Shown: positions 25,241 through 33,894, counted from the first letter of the stretch. The stretch is 64,000 bases of DNA from Neorhizobium sp. JUb45 (GCF_004343585.1 NZ_SLYW01000007.1:62001-126000), one strand, 5' to 3'. Notes: a model not told the origin generated them from the letters alone. Made by a program: numbers and translations.

Positions 25241-25465
25241 ATGCTGAACCCACGGCCGTCGCAGCCGACAATCGAAAAGACATTGCTGGATTTTTCCGAA
25301 GGGCGCATTTCACGCCAGCGGGCGATGTTTGTGCTGGATGTCGACTATTCCGAACTTTGGGATCTGATGGTGGCGCATGATCTTTGGTTGCCGGAGTTGA
25401 GCGATCTGGAAGCCGCTTCCGAAGGCCATAGAATGGCGGATTTTCTGGCTGCAAGAGGCATATGA
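25241..25465 (+). CDS. Antitoxin of a PIN-domain toxin (UPF0175-like)
   Basis: A 74-residue protein with IEKTLLDFSEGRISRQRAM followed by LDVDYSELWDLMVAHDLWLP, a helix-turn-helix style arrangement similar to UPF0175 antitoxins. The stop codon overlaps the ATG of the PIN-domain gene (ATGA), the usual antitoxin-first coupling. GGAGGATGCCAC lies upstream of ATG 25241. It probably neutralises the toxin and represses the pair. Confidence 0.7.
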   Translation: MLNPRPSQPTIEKTLLDFSEGRISRQRAMFVLDVDYSELWDLMVAHDLWLPELSDLEAASEGHRMADFLAARGI

Positions 25466-26025
25466 CCCAGGTCGTTATCGTGGTGCCGGATGCCGGCCCC
25501 CTGATCAGCCTTGCAAAGGCAAAGCGTCTCGACCTGCTGATCGCATTGAGGCTTCCGGTCTATGTGATGGATCAGGTCTACTGGGAAGCGACGCGCAACA
25601 AGGATAAGCCGGATGCGCTTGCCATTATTGGCTTTGTTGAAGCGAATGCCGACCTTGTTCACATCGCCGAAACGGAGACCGGTGAAAATGCCCGGTTTGC
25701 CAGGGAGGCGGGACGCGTCGGCAAGCGGCAGTCCAGTCTGGGAGAGGCGGCCATTTCCGAGTTCCTGACCGGTTTTGAAGCGCGCTTTGCCGATACGGCC
25801 GCGTTGTTGATCTATGAGGATTCCGATTTCACGCGCAGGCGGATCATCATCCCCGACAACGTGCATGTTGTATCGACCAAAAGCTTTATCTATGGCCTTC
25901 AAAACAGGAAGCTGATCGATGATGCTGCTGCTATCTGGCAATCCATCAGGGAAGCAGGACGGCAGCCATCCGATCAGGAAGTTGACCAGCCCGGCAACGT
26001 CGGGTCGGACAGGACGCAATGGTGA
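25462..26025 (+). CDS. PIN-domain toxin
   Basis: A 187-residue PIN-like nuclease. It begins VIVVPDAGPLISLAKAKRLDLL (split), with the first acidic residue in PDAGPLI. The second conserved acid is in SSLGEAAISEF and a terminal acidic cluster in LLIYEDSDFTRRR. PIN toxins cut RNA and arrest growth. It is larger than VapC toxins (~130 aa) and matches the UPF0175-partnered group. Translation is coupled to the antitoxin. Confidence 0.78.
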   Translation: MTQVVIVVPDAGPLISLAKAKRLDLLIALRLPVYVMDQVYWEATRNKDKPDALAIIGFVEANADLVHIAETETGENARFAREAGRVGKRQSSLGEAAISEFLTGFEARFADTAALLIYEDSDFTRRRIIIPDNVHVVSTKSFIYGLQNRKLIDDAAAIWQSIREAGRQPSDQEVDQPGNVGSDRTQW

Positions 26026-26032
26026 GGTTCGG

Positions 26033-26539
26033 GTGATCAGGTTGGCGGCTGGCAATTCATGTGGACCTCATTTGCTCAGGCGAACATTTTCAGCGTTGTT
26101 TGTGATCGTTGCGACCTTGCTTCCGGCCGGCTCATTCGCTGATACGGCTTCCGGCGGCGCCCAGTCCGTGACCCCGGCCGCTCCCGCCTCCACCGGCAAC
26201 CGTGCCCTCAACCATGTCATCGCCACCTCGCCCGAACACAAAAAATCTCTCGTCGCGCTTCTGCGCGGTCGCCGCGACCTGCCGGAATGGGCGCACAGCA
26301 TCATCACCAACGCGCGTTATGTCACCGGCGTATCGCGTATCGTCGCATTGCCGGAGGGGGCGTTCGAACTGTTCGGCGCCTGCGATCCGCGCAATTGCCA
26401 AAACAGCCACATCCGCATCCTGTTCTCGGCGGATGGGTCAAAGGTCTGGGCGCGGTTGGTCGATCCGAAGGATGGCCAACAGGTTTTGGGCGAGCCAAGC
26501 GCCGATCAGTTGCAGGCTTTGATGACGCCCGGCATCTGA
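26033..26539 (+). CDS. Inhibitor of vertebrate lysozyme (Ivy)-like exported protein
   Basis: A 168-residue exported protein. After a basic region and hydrophobic signal (LFVIVATLLPAGSFADT), the mature part has LPEWAHSIITNARYVTGVSR (split) and a loop GACDPRNCQNSHIRILFSADG, which matches the disulfide-closed CKPHDC active loop of Ivy in position and context. The His of that loop is replaced by Arg. Ivy proteins inhibit c-type lysozymes in the periplasm. GTG 26033 with GTGAGG upstream fits; a longer frame would overlap the PIN gene. Confidence 0.72.
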   Translation: MIRLAAGNSCGPHLLRRTFSALFVIVATLLPAGSFADTASGGAQSVTPAAPASTGNRALNHVIATSPEHKKSLVALLRGRRDLPEWAHSIITNARYVTGVSRIVALPEGAFELFGACDPRNCQNSHIRILFSADGSKVWARLVDPKDGQQVLGEPSADQLQALMTPGI

Positions 26540-26917
26540 GCCATTGTTATTTATGACTTTTTGGTGACAGTGCTTAGGGCGTCAAGCGAAATCGGAAAGG
26601 TAAATCTACCCTGATTTTTCCGATATTCCCAAAAAAGGTTTTTTGATTTGCGTTGTTTCACCCATTTGTGGGAGGACGAAAACGCGTTAGCAGTTTATTA
26701 ATGATTTCAACAAGGGCGGACCACCGGGGCGCGTATCGAATGCAACCGGACTTGTCTGTAAGCACCCCCCGACCGGGTTTTCCTGTCCTGGTCGGAAGGC
26801 TTTGCGGGGCCGGAGCAGGCGGCCCCGCAAAGCCTATTTTTTTGGCCGGGCGCCGATCATTTTACAATCCATTATGAGAAATATGCGCGGCCAGGGCGGC
26901 GATTCTTTCGGTGTCGC
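26540..26917. other. 378-bp spacer with strong terminator, possible small RNA
   Basis: No coding sequence was recognised. It contains a weak dyad ATCGGAAA/TTTCCGAT (26591-26624) soon after the Ivy-like gene. Further on lies a hairpin CCGACC/GGTCGG (26769-26795) immediately followed by a strong intrinsic terminator. The terminator lies nearly 260 bp past the stop codon, with structured sequence in between, which raises the possibility of an independent small RNA. Confidence 0.5.
26797..26843 (+). terminator. Strong rho-independent terminator
   Basis: AGGCTTTGCGGGGCC (26797-26811) pairs perfectly with GGCCCCGCAAAGCCT (26821-26835), a 15-bp stem with a 9-base loop, followed by A and seven T. 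It is the strongest intrinsic terminator seen in the window on the plus strand. Confidence 0.9.
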
Positions 26918-27901
26918 TTACACCGTCAGCAGCCGCAGGCCGGTGCCCCAGGGGTCGATGACCTCGAAACCCTTGCCATCGGCAATCGCTTTCGGGGCAA
27001 AACCCGCGGCTTCGAAACGTTCGCGCTGTGCAGCGAGCATTTTCTCATCAGCCACCTCAAGCGAAAACCACGCAAGCCCGGTCTGACCGCTTTCACGCAT
27101 GCCCGCACCCTTGCTGTTCCACACATTCATCGCGACGTGGTGGTGATAACCGCCAGATGATAGGAAGGCGGCATCCTGCCGGCCCTTGCGGGTATGCACC
27201 AGCCCGGCCGATGCCACGTAGAACGCGTCGCCCTTTGTCAGATCTCCGACCTTGAGATGCATGTGGCCGATACGCATGAGATCGGGTGCGCCGGTAAACG
27301 TGTCCTTCTTGGTGTCTGCCAGCGCCAGAATGCCGTCGACATCGAGCGGTTCGGTGCCCATCGTCACCACACCGTCACTCCATTGCCAGCTTTCGCGCGG
27401 CCGGTCGGAATAGACCTCGATGCCGTTGCCTTCCGGGTCCATCATGTAGACCGCTTCGCTGACATTGTGATCGGCAAAACCGCTGACCGGTACGCCGGTC
27501 ATGGCGATATGCACCAGCCAGCGGGCGAGTTCCGCGCGGTTCGGCATCAGATAGGCGACGTGGAACAGGCCGGCGCTGTTTAAGGGCTCGATCTTCGCAT
27601 CGGCAACGGCAATAAGATGCAGAAGCGGCGTTTTTCCAGCACCGAGCGTGGCGCCGTCCTTGCTGCGCGACAGTTCGGAAAGCCCCAGCACTTCGCGGTA
27701 ATAGGCGAACATATTGTCGAGATCACGCACCCGGATCGCCACTTCGCCGCAATGGATCGGGGTCGTCAGGGCAAAGGGCAGGGCGGATGCTGCAGGCGTC
27801 GTGCCGGCGGCAATGCCTTCGGCTGCAAGCGCACCGGGAAGGGCAGCTGCAGCGGACGTGACGCCCGCCAGCGCTAGGATGTGTCGTCTCGTCACAGGCA
27901 T
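26918..27901 (-). CDS. VOC-family (extradiol dioxygenase/glyoxalase-like) protein with Tat signal
   Basis: A 327-residue protein. The start TRRHILALAGVTSAAAAL is a twin-arginine-type signal, unusual for this family. The body has two vicinal-oxygen-chelate modules (about 50-165 and 200-320). Metal ligands are likely in the strands PIHCGEVAIRVRDLDNMF (module 1), GIEVYSDRP, RIGHMHLKVGDLTKGDAFY (split) and GYHHHVAMNVW. This pattern resembles catechol-2,3-dioxygenase-type proteins. Substrate unknown; Tat export implies it acts with bound metal outside the cytoplasm. Confidence 0.82.
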   Translation of the reverse strand: MPVTRRHILALAGVTSAAAALPGALAAEGIAAGTTPAASALPFALTTPIHCGEVAIRVRDLDNMFAYYREVLGLSELSRSKDGATLGAGKTPLLHLIAVADAKIEPLNSAGLFHVAYLMPNRAELARWLVHIAMTGVPVSGFADHNVSEAVYMMDPEGNGIEVYSDRPRESWQWSDGVVTMGTEPLDVDGILALADTKKDTFTGAPDLMRIGHMHLKVGDLTKGDAFYVASAGLVHTRKGRQDAAFLSSGGYHHHVAMNVWNSKGAGMRESGQTGLAWFSLEVADEKMLAAQRERFEAAGFAPKAIADGKGFEVIDPWGTGLRLLTV

Positions 27902-28107
27902 GGAAAGCTTCCGAATTGATTTTGCTGCTTTTGCCTAATGCTTTCCCCTGTAAGAAGCATATCACATCCTCGTATCGACGCCGCTTCCGGACATTTTTTC
28001 TATTGCGGCGCAGCAATCGATAGCGTGCCTTGCGTTTCCTTGTTGCCGGAAATGCTGTAAGTCTTTGGCAAAAGACAAGAATGGGCCGCGTCGGGTGGAG
28101 AGCAGGC

Positions 28108-30783
28108 ATGGCGAAATGGGTATACCGCTTCGGCGGGGGCAAGGCGGAAGGGAGAGCCGCCGATAGTGCACTTCTGGGCGGCAAGGGGGCGAACCTTGCC
28201 GAGATGGCAAGCCTTGGCCTGCCGGTACCGCCGGGGCTGACCATCGTCACCGACGTCTGCACATGGTATTACGCCAACGGTCGTTCTCTGCCCGAGGAAC
28301 TGCGCACGCAGGTGCTCGAAGGCATCACCGCCATGGAAGCGGAAACCGGCCGCACATTTGGCGGCGCCACGCATCCGCTGCTGCTTTCCGTCCGCTCCGG
28401 CGCGCGCGCCTCGATGCCCGGCATGATGGATACCGTCCTCAATCTCGGCCTCAACGACGAAACCGTACAGGCTCTCGGCCATGATGCCGGCGATGCGCGG
28501 TTCGCCTGGGATACCTATCGTCGTTTCATCCAGATGTATGCCGATGTGGTGCTCGGCGTCGATCACGAGATCTTCGAGGAAATTCTCGAAGACGAAAAGG
28601 CCCAGTGCGGTCATGAATACGATACCGAAATGAGCGCCGTCGAATGGCAGCATGTCGTGTCGCTCTACAAGCAGGTGATCGAGGAGGAGTTCGGCGAGAC
28701 CTTTCCGCAGGATCCGCACGAACAGCTTTGGAAGGCGATCGGCGCGGTGTTTGCCAGCTGGATGAACCCGCGCGCAGTCACCTTTCGCACACTGCATAAT
28801 ATTCCTGCCGAATGGGGCACGGCGGTCAGCGTACAGGCCATGGTGTTCGGCAATCTCGGCTCGACGTCTGCCACCGGCGTTGCCTTCACCCGCAATCCGT
28901 CCACCGGCGAAAAGGCGCTCTATGGCGAGTTTCTCGTCAATGCGCAGGGGGAGGATGTCGTCGCCGGCATTCGCACGCCGCAATCCATCACCGAAGAGGG
29001 GCGCATCGCCACCGGCGGCGAAAAGCCGTCGATGGAAAAGCTGATGCCGGAAGCCTTTGCCGAGTTCAAAACCGTCTGCAACAGTCTGGAAGCGCATTTC
29101 CGCGACATGCAGGATATCGAATTCACGGTGGAACGCGGCAAGCTGTTCATGCTGCAGACCCGCAACGGCAAACGCACCACCCGCGCCGCCATGAAGATCG
29201 CCGTCGATATGGTCGATGAAGGGCTGATCACCCACGAAGATGCCATCTGTCGCATCGAGCCGCCATCGCTCGACCAGCTTCTGCACCCGACCATCGATCC
29301 CAAAGTGCAGCGACGCGTGATCGGTGCCGGCCTGCCGGCCTCGCCTGGGGCCGCCAGTGGCGCGATTGTGTTTACCTCGGAAGAGGCGATCGCCGCCGAA
29401 GCCGAAGGCCGCAAGGTCATTCTGGTGCGCACCGAAACCAGCCCGGAAGACATTCACGGCATGCATGCCGCCGAAGGCATTCTGACCACCCGTGGCGGCA
29501 TGACCAGCCATGCGGCCGTCGTTGCCCGCGGCATGGGCATTCCCTGCGTCGTCGGGGCAGGTTCGATCCGTGTCGATCTCCGCAACGAGACGCTGATGGG
29601 TGTCGGCGGTGTGCTGCTGAAGCGTGGCGATATCATTACGCTGGATGGATCGTCCGGCCAGGTGCTGGCCGGCACCGTGCAAATGATCCAGCCGGAGCTT
29701 TCCGGCGACTTTGGCCGCCTGATGGAATGGGCTGACCAGTGTCGGCGCATGAGCGTGCGCACCAATGCCGATACGCCGCAGGATGCCCGCGCCGCCCGCG
29801 CCTTCGGGGCCGAAGGCATCGGCCTCTGCCGTACCGAACACATGTTTTTCGAAGGCGAGCGCATCCATGTCATGCGCGAGATGATACTCGCCGAAGACGA
29901 GGGCGGCCGCCGCGCGGCGCTCGACAAGCTGCTGCCGATGCAGCGCTCCGACTTTTTCGAGCTGTTTTCGATCATGTCCGGCCTGCCGGTGACAATCCGT
30001 CTGCTCGATCCGCCACTGCACGAGTTTTTGCCGAAGACAGACGCCGAGATTGCCGATGTGGCCGAGGCGATGGGTATGGAGCCGGGCTTCCTTGCCCGCC
30101 GTATCGATGCCATCCACGAGTTCAACCCGATGATGGGCCATCGCGGCTGTCGTCTGGCGATTTCCTATCCCGAGATCGCCGAAATGCAGGCGCGCGCCAT
30201 CTTCGAAGCCGCGGTGGCCGCAGCTGCCGAGACAGGTGCGCCGGTGGCGCTGGAAATCATGGTGCCGCTGGTGGGGCTTCGCGCCGAACTGGATTACGTG
30301 AAGGGCGTGATCGATTGTGTTGCCGCTGCCGTCGCCAAGGAAACGGGCAATGCAACCACCTATCTGGCCGGCACGATGATCGAACTGCCGCGTGCAGCGC
30401 TCCGCGCGCATGTGATTGCCGAAACGGCGGAGTTTTTCTCCTTCGGCACCAACGACCTCACCCAGACCACGTTTGGCATTTCGCGAGACGATGCGGCGAC
30501 CTTCATCCCGACCTACCAGCGCAAGGGCATCATCGAGCACGATCCGTTCGTGTCGCTCGATTTCGAAGGGGTTGGCGAACTGATCCAGCTGGCGGCGGAG
30601 CGCGGCCGGCGCACGCGTAACGACCTGAAACTCGGGATCTGCGGCGAACACGGCGGCGACCCGGCCTCGATCAGTTTTTGCGAGGATGCAGGGCTGGATT
30701 ATGTCTCGTGCTCGCCGTTTCGTGTGCCGATCGCACGGCTGGCGGCGGCGCAGGCGACGATCCGGATGCGGAATTCAGCTTAA
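28108..30783 (+). CDS. ppdK: Pyruvate, phosphate dikinase
   Basis: An 891-residue enzyme interconverting pyruvate + ATP + Pi with PEP + AMP + PPi. The N-terminal ATP-grasp domain has LLGGKGANLAEMASLGLPVPPG (split) and SVRSGARASMPGMMDT. The phosphohistidine domain carries TRGGMTSHAAVVARG with the swivelling His near residue 468. The C-terminal PEP/pyruvate barrel has GIGLCRTEHMFF and GICGEHGGDP with the catalytic Cys. The start at ATG 28108 (GGAGAG upstream) gives the family N-terminus. The last 9 bases overlap the end of a convergent ParE toxin gene. In rhizobia it supports gluconeogenesis. Confidence 0.96.
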   Translation: MAKWVYRFGGGKAEGRAADSALLGGKGANLAEMASLGLPVPPGLTIVTDVCTWYYANGRSLPEELRTQVLEGITAMEAETGRTFGGATHPLLLSVRSGARASMPGMMDTVLNLGLNDETVQALGHDAGDARFAWDTYRRFIQMYADVVLGVDHEIFEEILEDEKAQCGHEYDTEMSAVEWQHVVSLYKQVIEEEFGETFPQDPHEQLWKAIGAVFASWMNPRAVTFRTLHNIPAEWGTAVSVQAMVFGNLGSTSATGVAFTRNPSTGEKALYGEFLVNAQGEDVVAGIRTPQSITEEGRIATGGEKPSMEKLMPEAFAEFKTVCNSLEAHFRDMQDIEFTVERGKLFMLQTRNGKRTTRAAMKIAVDMVDEGLITHEDAICRIEPPSLDQLLHPTIDPKVQRRVIGAGLPASPGAASGAIVFTSEEAIAAEAEGRKVILVRTETSPEDIHGMHAAEGILTTRGGMTSHAAVVARGMGIPCVVGAGSIRVDLRNETLMGVGGVLLKRGDIITLDGSSGQVLAGTVQMIQPELSGDFGRLMEWADQCRRMSVRTNADTPQDARAARAFGAEGIGLCRTEHMFFEGERIHVMREMILAEDEGGRRAALDKLLPMQRSDFFELFSIMSGLPVTIRLLDPPLHEFLPKTDAEIADVAEAMGMEPGFLARRIDAIHEFNPMMGHRGCRLAISYPEIAEMQARAIFEAAVAAAAETGAPVALEIMVPLVGLRAELDYVKGVIDCVAAAVAKETGNATTYLAGTMIELPRAALRAHVIAETAEFFSFGTNDLTQTTFGISRDDAATFIPTYQRKGIIEHDPFVSLDFEGVGELIQLAAERGRRTRNDLKLGICGEHGGDPASISFCEDAGLDYVSCSPFRVPIARLAAAQATIRMRNSA

Positions 30784-31062
30784 ATGCTGCGGCCAGCGCC
30801 GGGATGTATGGAATATTGCCAGAATTTCGATGCGTGAGTTGATGCGATAAAACGCAACATATGGCGTGCCGGAAATCGTCAGCTTGCGTGTTATGCCATC
30901 CGGCAGAACGCGGCCCAGTTTTGAATGCCATGACATGACGGATACTGCGCCGACAATCCTGAGTATGATTGTTTCGGCTGCCGCAGGATTCTCCCGTGCG
31001 ATATGGGAACCGATGCTGTCCATGTCCCGCAAGGCTTTATCCAGCCAGACAATCTCATCCAT
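30775..31062 (-). CDS. RelE/ParE-family toxin
   Basis: A 95-residue toxin with the ParE pattern: VWLDKALRDMDSIGSHIARENP, then RVLPDGITRKLTISGTPYVAFYRI (split) and ILAIFHTSRRWP at the end. ParE-type toxins usually inhibit gyrase; RelE-type cut mRNA; the fold is shared. The start overlaps the antitoxin by 8 bases. Its 3' end overlaps the 3' end of ppdK on the other strand. Confidence 0.88.
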   Translation of the reverse strand: MDEIVWLDKALRDMDSIGSHIARENPAAAETIILRIVGAVSVMSWHSKLGRVLPDGITRKLTISGTPYVAFYRINSRIEILAIFHTSRRWPQHLS

Positions 31063-31243
31063 TGGGGACGAATTTTCGAATAACGGCTTTCACCGCATCC
31101 GGGGATGCAAACCGACCTTCGTCGGCGTCCTTGTGGCGCTGCTTCAGCTGCTCCGTCTGCCACGCAACAACGTCTGGAGCCGGTTCGTCTTGAGCCGGGG
31201 AAACAGCGTCATCAAAGGAGATGGCTTCAGGTTGCGTCTTCAT
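31055..31243 (-). CDS. Antitoxin partner of ParE-like toxin
   Basis: A 62-residue acidic protein (PAQDEPAPDVVAWQTEQLKQ, ending AVKAVIRKFVPNG) placed directly before and overlapping the toxin gene, the standard antitoxin-toxin order. The helical C-terminal part would wrap the toxin. It matches the short antitoxins that accompany ParE toxins in rhizobia, with no obvious DNA-binding N-terminus beyond the first 25 residues. Confidence 0.72.
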   Translation of the reverse strand: MKTQPEAISFDDAVSPAQDEPAPDVVAWQTEQLKQRHKDADEGRFASPDAVKAVIRKFVPNG

Positions 31244-31315
31244 GGTGCGACCATAACAGCACTGAACATCGTTGTCATCGAGAGCAATACAGCCAAGGAT
31301 TGATTTTCGTGGTGT

Positions 31316-31588
31316 TTAGCGCGGCCGCACCACGACCGGCTGCTGCACGATCACCGGACCATAGAAGCGCGGGCGGTTGTTGATTTCATCCTGCCACTGA
31401 CGCAGGTCGGCGCGGCGGTCGAGATCGAGGTCGAGCAGGCAGCGCGCCATGCCTTCGGTGCCGGGCTTGAAACCGTAACCGACGCAGCGGCTCTCATCGG
31501 CCGCACGCCGCTCTTCCGGTGTCATCGTCTGGCAGGAGGCAAGCAGGCCGGCAAGGGCGGCCAGAAGCACGAGATGGTGGGGACGCAT
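31316..31588 (-). CDS. Small lipoprotein, unknown function
   Basis: A 90-residue protein with a lipoprotein signal (LVLLAALAGLLASC, lipobox LASC, Cys at about residue 19) and a mature part TMTPEERRAADESRCVGYGF with two further cysteines. A Pro/Val-rich tail PVIVQQPVVVRPR follows. Many rhizobial small lipoproteins share the CVGYGF-x-PG-T core. GGAG 9 bases upstream supports ATG 31588 over the GTG three codons earlier. Confidence 0.75.
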   Translation of the reverse strand: MRPHHLVLLAALAGLLASCQTMTPEERRAADESRCVGYGFKPGTEGMARCLLDLDLDRRADLRQWQDEINNRPRFYGPVIVQQPVVVRPR

Positions 31589-31682
31589 GAGTGGCACTCC
31601 ATGATGATGTCGCCGGGCGACGCAGTGCTTGGAAGACTAAATCATTCAGCCTTGATGGCAAACGCCATATCGGCGCAGCAAC

Positions 31683-32240
31683 CTACCCCTTCGCCCTCAC
31701 AAACTCCGCAAATCCCGCCACGAAATCACCAAGCCGTTTGGCAATTGCTTCATCCGTAATCCTGCCATCGGCATCAAACACCTTGCCGGCATTACCCACC
31801 ATCAGCCGCTTGCCCGACCACGCTTCGGCCCCCAGCGTATGCAGCACGCTCAGCCAGGCATTCTGCGAAAGCAGCGTGCCGTAATTGCCGGGCGAAGCGC
31901 CGGCGATGGCAAAGGGGCGACCCTTGAAAACGTCGGAAATCTCCGGATGCGGGCGCGAAATCCAGTCGATGGCGTTCTTGAACACACCAGGAATGGAATT
32001 GTTGTATTCCGGCGTGAACAGGATGACGCCGTCGGCCTCCGCCATCTGGCGTTTCAGCACGGTCACCGCTTCGGGAATACCCTCGGACGCTTCGAGATCG
32101 CCGTCGTAAAGCGGGATGCCAGAAATCGTGCCCTTGATGAGTGTCACGCCCTCAGGCAGATTTTCCGCAGCCGCATTCAAGAGCGAAGTGTTGAACGATC
32201 TGTTTCTGAGACTGCCCGAGATTCCAACAAGTTTGATCAT
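31683..32240 (-). CDS. NADPH-dependent FMN reductase (quinone reductase-like)
   Basis: A 185-residue flavodoxin-fold reductase. The FMN phosphate loop is GISGSLRNRSFNTSLL, and FTPEYNNSIPGVFKNAIDW (split at the isoalloxazine-binding PEYN) is the family signature. Such proteins reduce quinones, azo dyes or chromate with NAD(P)H. The start ATG at 32240 gives the canonical N-terminus. It is divergent from a VOC-dioxygenase/hydrolase fusion 60 bp away, which fits a joint role against quinones. Confidence 0.9.
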   Translation of the reverse strand: MIKLVGISGSLRNRSFNTSLLNAAAENLPEGVTLIKGTISGIPLYDGDLEASEGIPEAVTVLKRQMAEADGVILFTPEYNNSIPGVFKNAIDWISRPHPEISDVFKGRPFAIAGASPGNYGTLLSQNAWLSVLHTLGAEAWSGKRLMVGNAGKVFDADGRITDEAIAKRLGDFVAGFAEFVRAKG

Positions 32241-32300
32241 GTGTCTTCGCTCCGATTGGTTATAACAACCGTCAAATAGAGACACAGGAGGCGGCGGACA

Positions 32301-33887
32301 ATGACCCGGGGCAATACCAGTACGAAAGCAAAGAGCGGATTGCATCACATCACGGCAATCACCCGCAGCATTCAGGCGAATATCGATTTTTACGTCGGTT
32401 TTCTCGGCCTGCGGCTGGTCAAACGCACTGCCGGTTTCGAGGATGCCACCCAGCTGCATCTGTTCTATGGCGATGCCGTTGCGTCTCCCGGTTCGCTCGT
32501 GACGTTCCTGGCCTGGGAAGACGGATCGCCGGGTCGCGTCGGTCACGGTGCGCCGAACGAGATCGGTCTTGCCGTTTCATGTGATGCGATCGGCTTCTGG
32601 CTGACGCGCGCGCTGCAATTTGGCATCGCAACGCAAGGGCCGGCGCCGGAATTCGGTGAGCCGGTGCTGCGCCTGAAGGACCCGGACGGCATCATCATCA
32701 AACTGATCGGCGTCGAGGATCTTTCCGTCTTTGGCGGCAAACCGTGGGCAAGTGACGGCATCCCGGCAGAATTTGCCATTGTTGCGCTGCGCAGCGGCAC
32801 CATCCTCACCGAAAAACCGGCGCAGACCATCGCCTTCCTGACGGAAAATTTCGGGCTGGAAAGCGGCCCGGTCGAAGGCAGCCAGACGCGGCTGACCTCT
32901 GCGACCGGCGGTGTCGTCGATGTGCGCGACGCCACCGGTTTCTGGACGGCGGCACCCGGAACCGGCACGATGGACCATATAGCGCTCAACGCCCCGGATA
33001 TCGACACAGTGCACAGCGTTGCCGACGAGATAGCCGCCGCAGATGGCTCGGAAACAAATGCACATGACAGAAAATACTTCTATTCGCTCTATGTCCGCGA
33101 GCCGGGTGGTTCGCTGATCGAATATGCCACGGGCGAGCCGGGTTTCATGCTGGATGAAACGGAGGAGGAACTCGGCACAACCTTGTTCATCCCGCCGCAC
33201 TGGCAGGGTCGGGAAGCCGATAGCCGCGCCATGCTGCCGCAGTTCAGCCTGCCGGGCGAACCACGCATCCGCTACCGCGAACTGCCCTTCGTGCACCGCA
33301 TCTTTATGCCGGAAGCGCCCGACGACCAGACGCTGGTCCTGCTGCATGGCAGCGGCGGCAACGAAACCAGCCTTCTGCCGTTTGCCCGCACAGTTGCACC
33401 CGATACGATGCTGCTGGCGCTGCGTGGACGTGCCACGGAAGAGGGCGTACCGCGTTTCTTCCGTCGCTTCGAGGATGGTTCTTTCGACCAGAAGGATATC
33501 GCCTCAGAAGCGGAAGCCTTTGTCGAGATGGTCGGCCAGTTGAAACAGGCCTATGGCGTGGATCTGGAGAAAACGACCTTTGTCGGCCAGTCCAACGGTG
33601 CCAATTTTCTGGCCGCAGTGATGGTGTTGCACCCCGGTGTCATCCGCCGAGCCGTTCTGATGCGGCCAGTGTCGGTGCTGAGCGACATTCCACCGGTCGA
33701 TGTTTCCAGCGCCACAGCCGAAGTGTTGATCGTTGCCGGCGACAGGGATGCGCATGCAGCGGATGCCTTGAAGCTGATGGAAATCCTGGCGGCACGTTCG
33801 GTGGAGGTGACGATGATGACGGTCGAGGCTGGGCACGACCTCGTGGAAGCAGATCGTGGTGTGGTCGGGAAATGGCTGGCGCGGTGA
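32301..33887 (+). CDS. Fusion: hydroquinone-type VOC dioxygenase + alpha/beta-hydrolase (MhqO/MhqD-like)
   Basis: A 528-residue protein. Residues ~10-310 form a two-module VOC dioxygenase of the ring-cleaving hydroquinone type: GLHHITAITRSIQANIDFY with the first His ligand, MDHIALNAPD with the second, and the Glu in LIEYAT. Residues ~330-528 are a carboxylesterase of the MhqD/YodD kind: HGSGGNETSLLPFA, VGQSNGANFLA (nucleophile Ser in GQSNG), and the terminal His in AGHDLVEAD. In Bacillus these are separate genes of one quinone/electrophile-response regulon. AGGAGG lies about 13 bases upstream of ATG 32301. Confidence 0.9.
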   Translation: MTRGNTSTKAKSGLHHITAITRSIQANIDFYVGFLGLRLVKRTAGFEDATQLHLFYGDAVASPGSLVTFLAWEDGSPGRVGHGAPNEIGLAVSCDAIGFWLTRALQFGIATQGPAPEFGEPVLRLKDPDGIIIKLIGVEDLSVFGGKPWASDGIPAEFAIVALRSGTILTEKPAQTIAFLTENFGLESGPVEGSQTRLTSATGGVVDVRDATGFWTAAPGTGTMDHIALNAPDIDTVHSVADEIAAADGSETNAHDRKYFYSLYVREPGGSLIEYATGEPGFMLDETEEELGTTLFIPPHWQGREADSRAMLPQFSLPGEPRIRYRELPFVHRIFMPEAPDDQTLVLLHGSGGNETSLLPFARTVAPDTMLLALRGRATEEGVPRFFRRFEDGSFDQKDIASEAEAFVEMVGQLKQAYGVDLEKTTFVGQSNGANFLAAVMVLHPGVIRRAVLMRPVSVLSDIPPVDVSSATAEVLIVAGDRDAHAADALKLMEILAARSVEVTMMTVEAGHDLVEADRGVVGKWLAR

Positions 33888-33894
33888 GGGGCAG

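Noticed and set aside
28000..30651. Open frame of 883 codons on the minus strand opposite ppdK
   Set aside because: It is the antisense shadow of a high-GC gene with strong codon bias; its sequence is His/Arg/Gly-rich low-complexity and matches no family, while ppdK on the other strand has all motifs.
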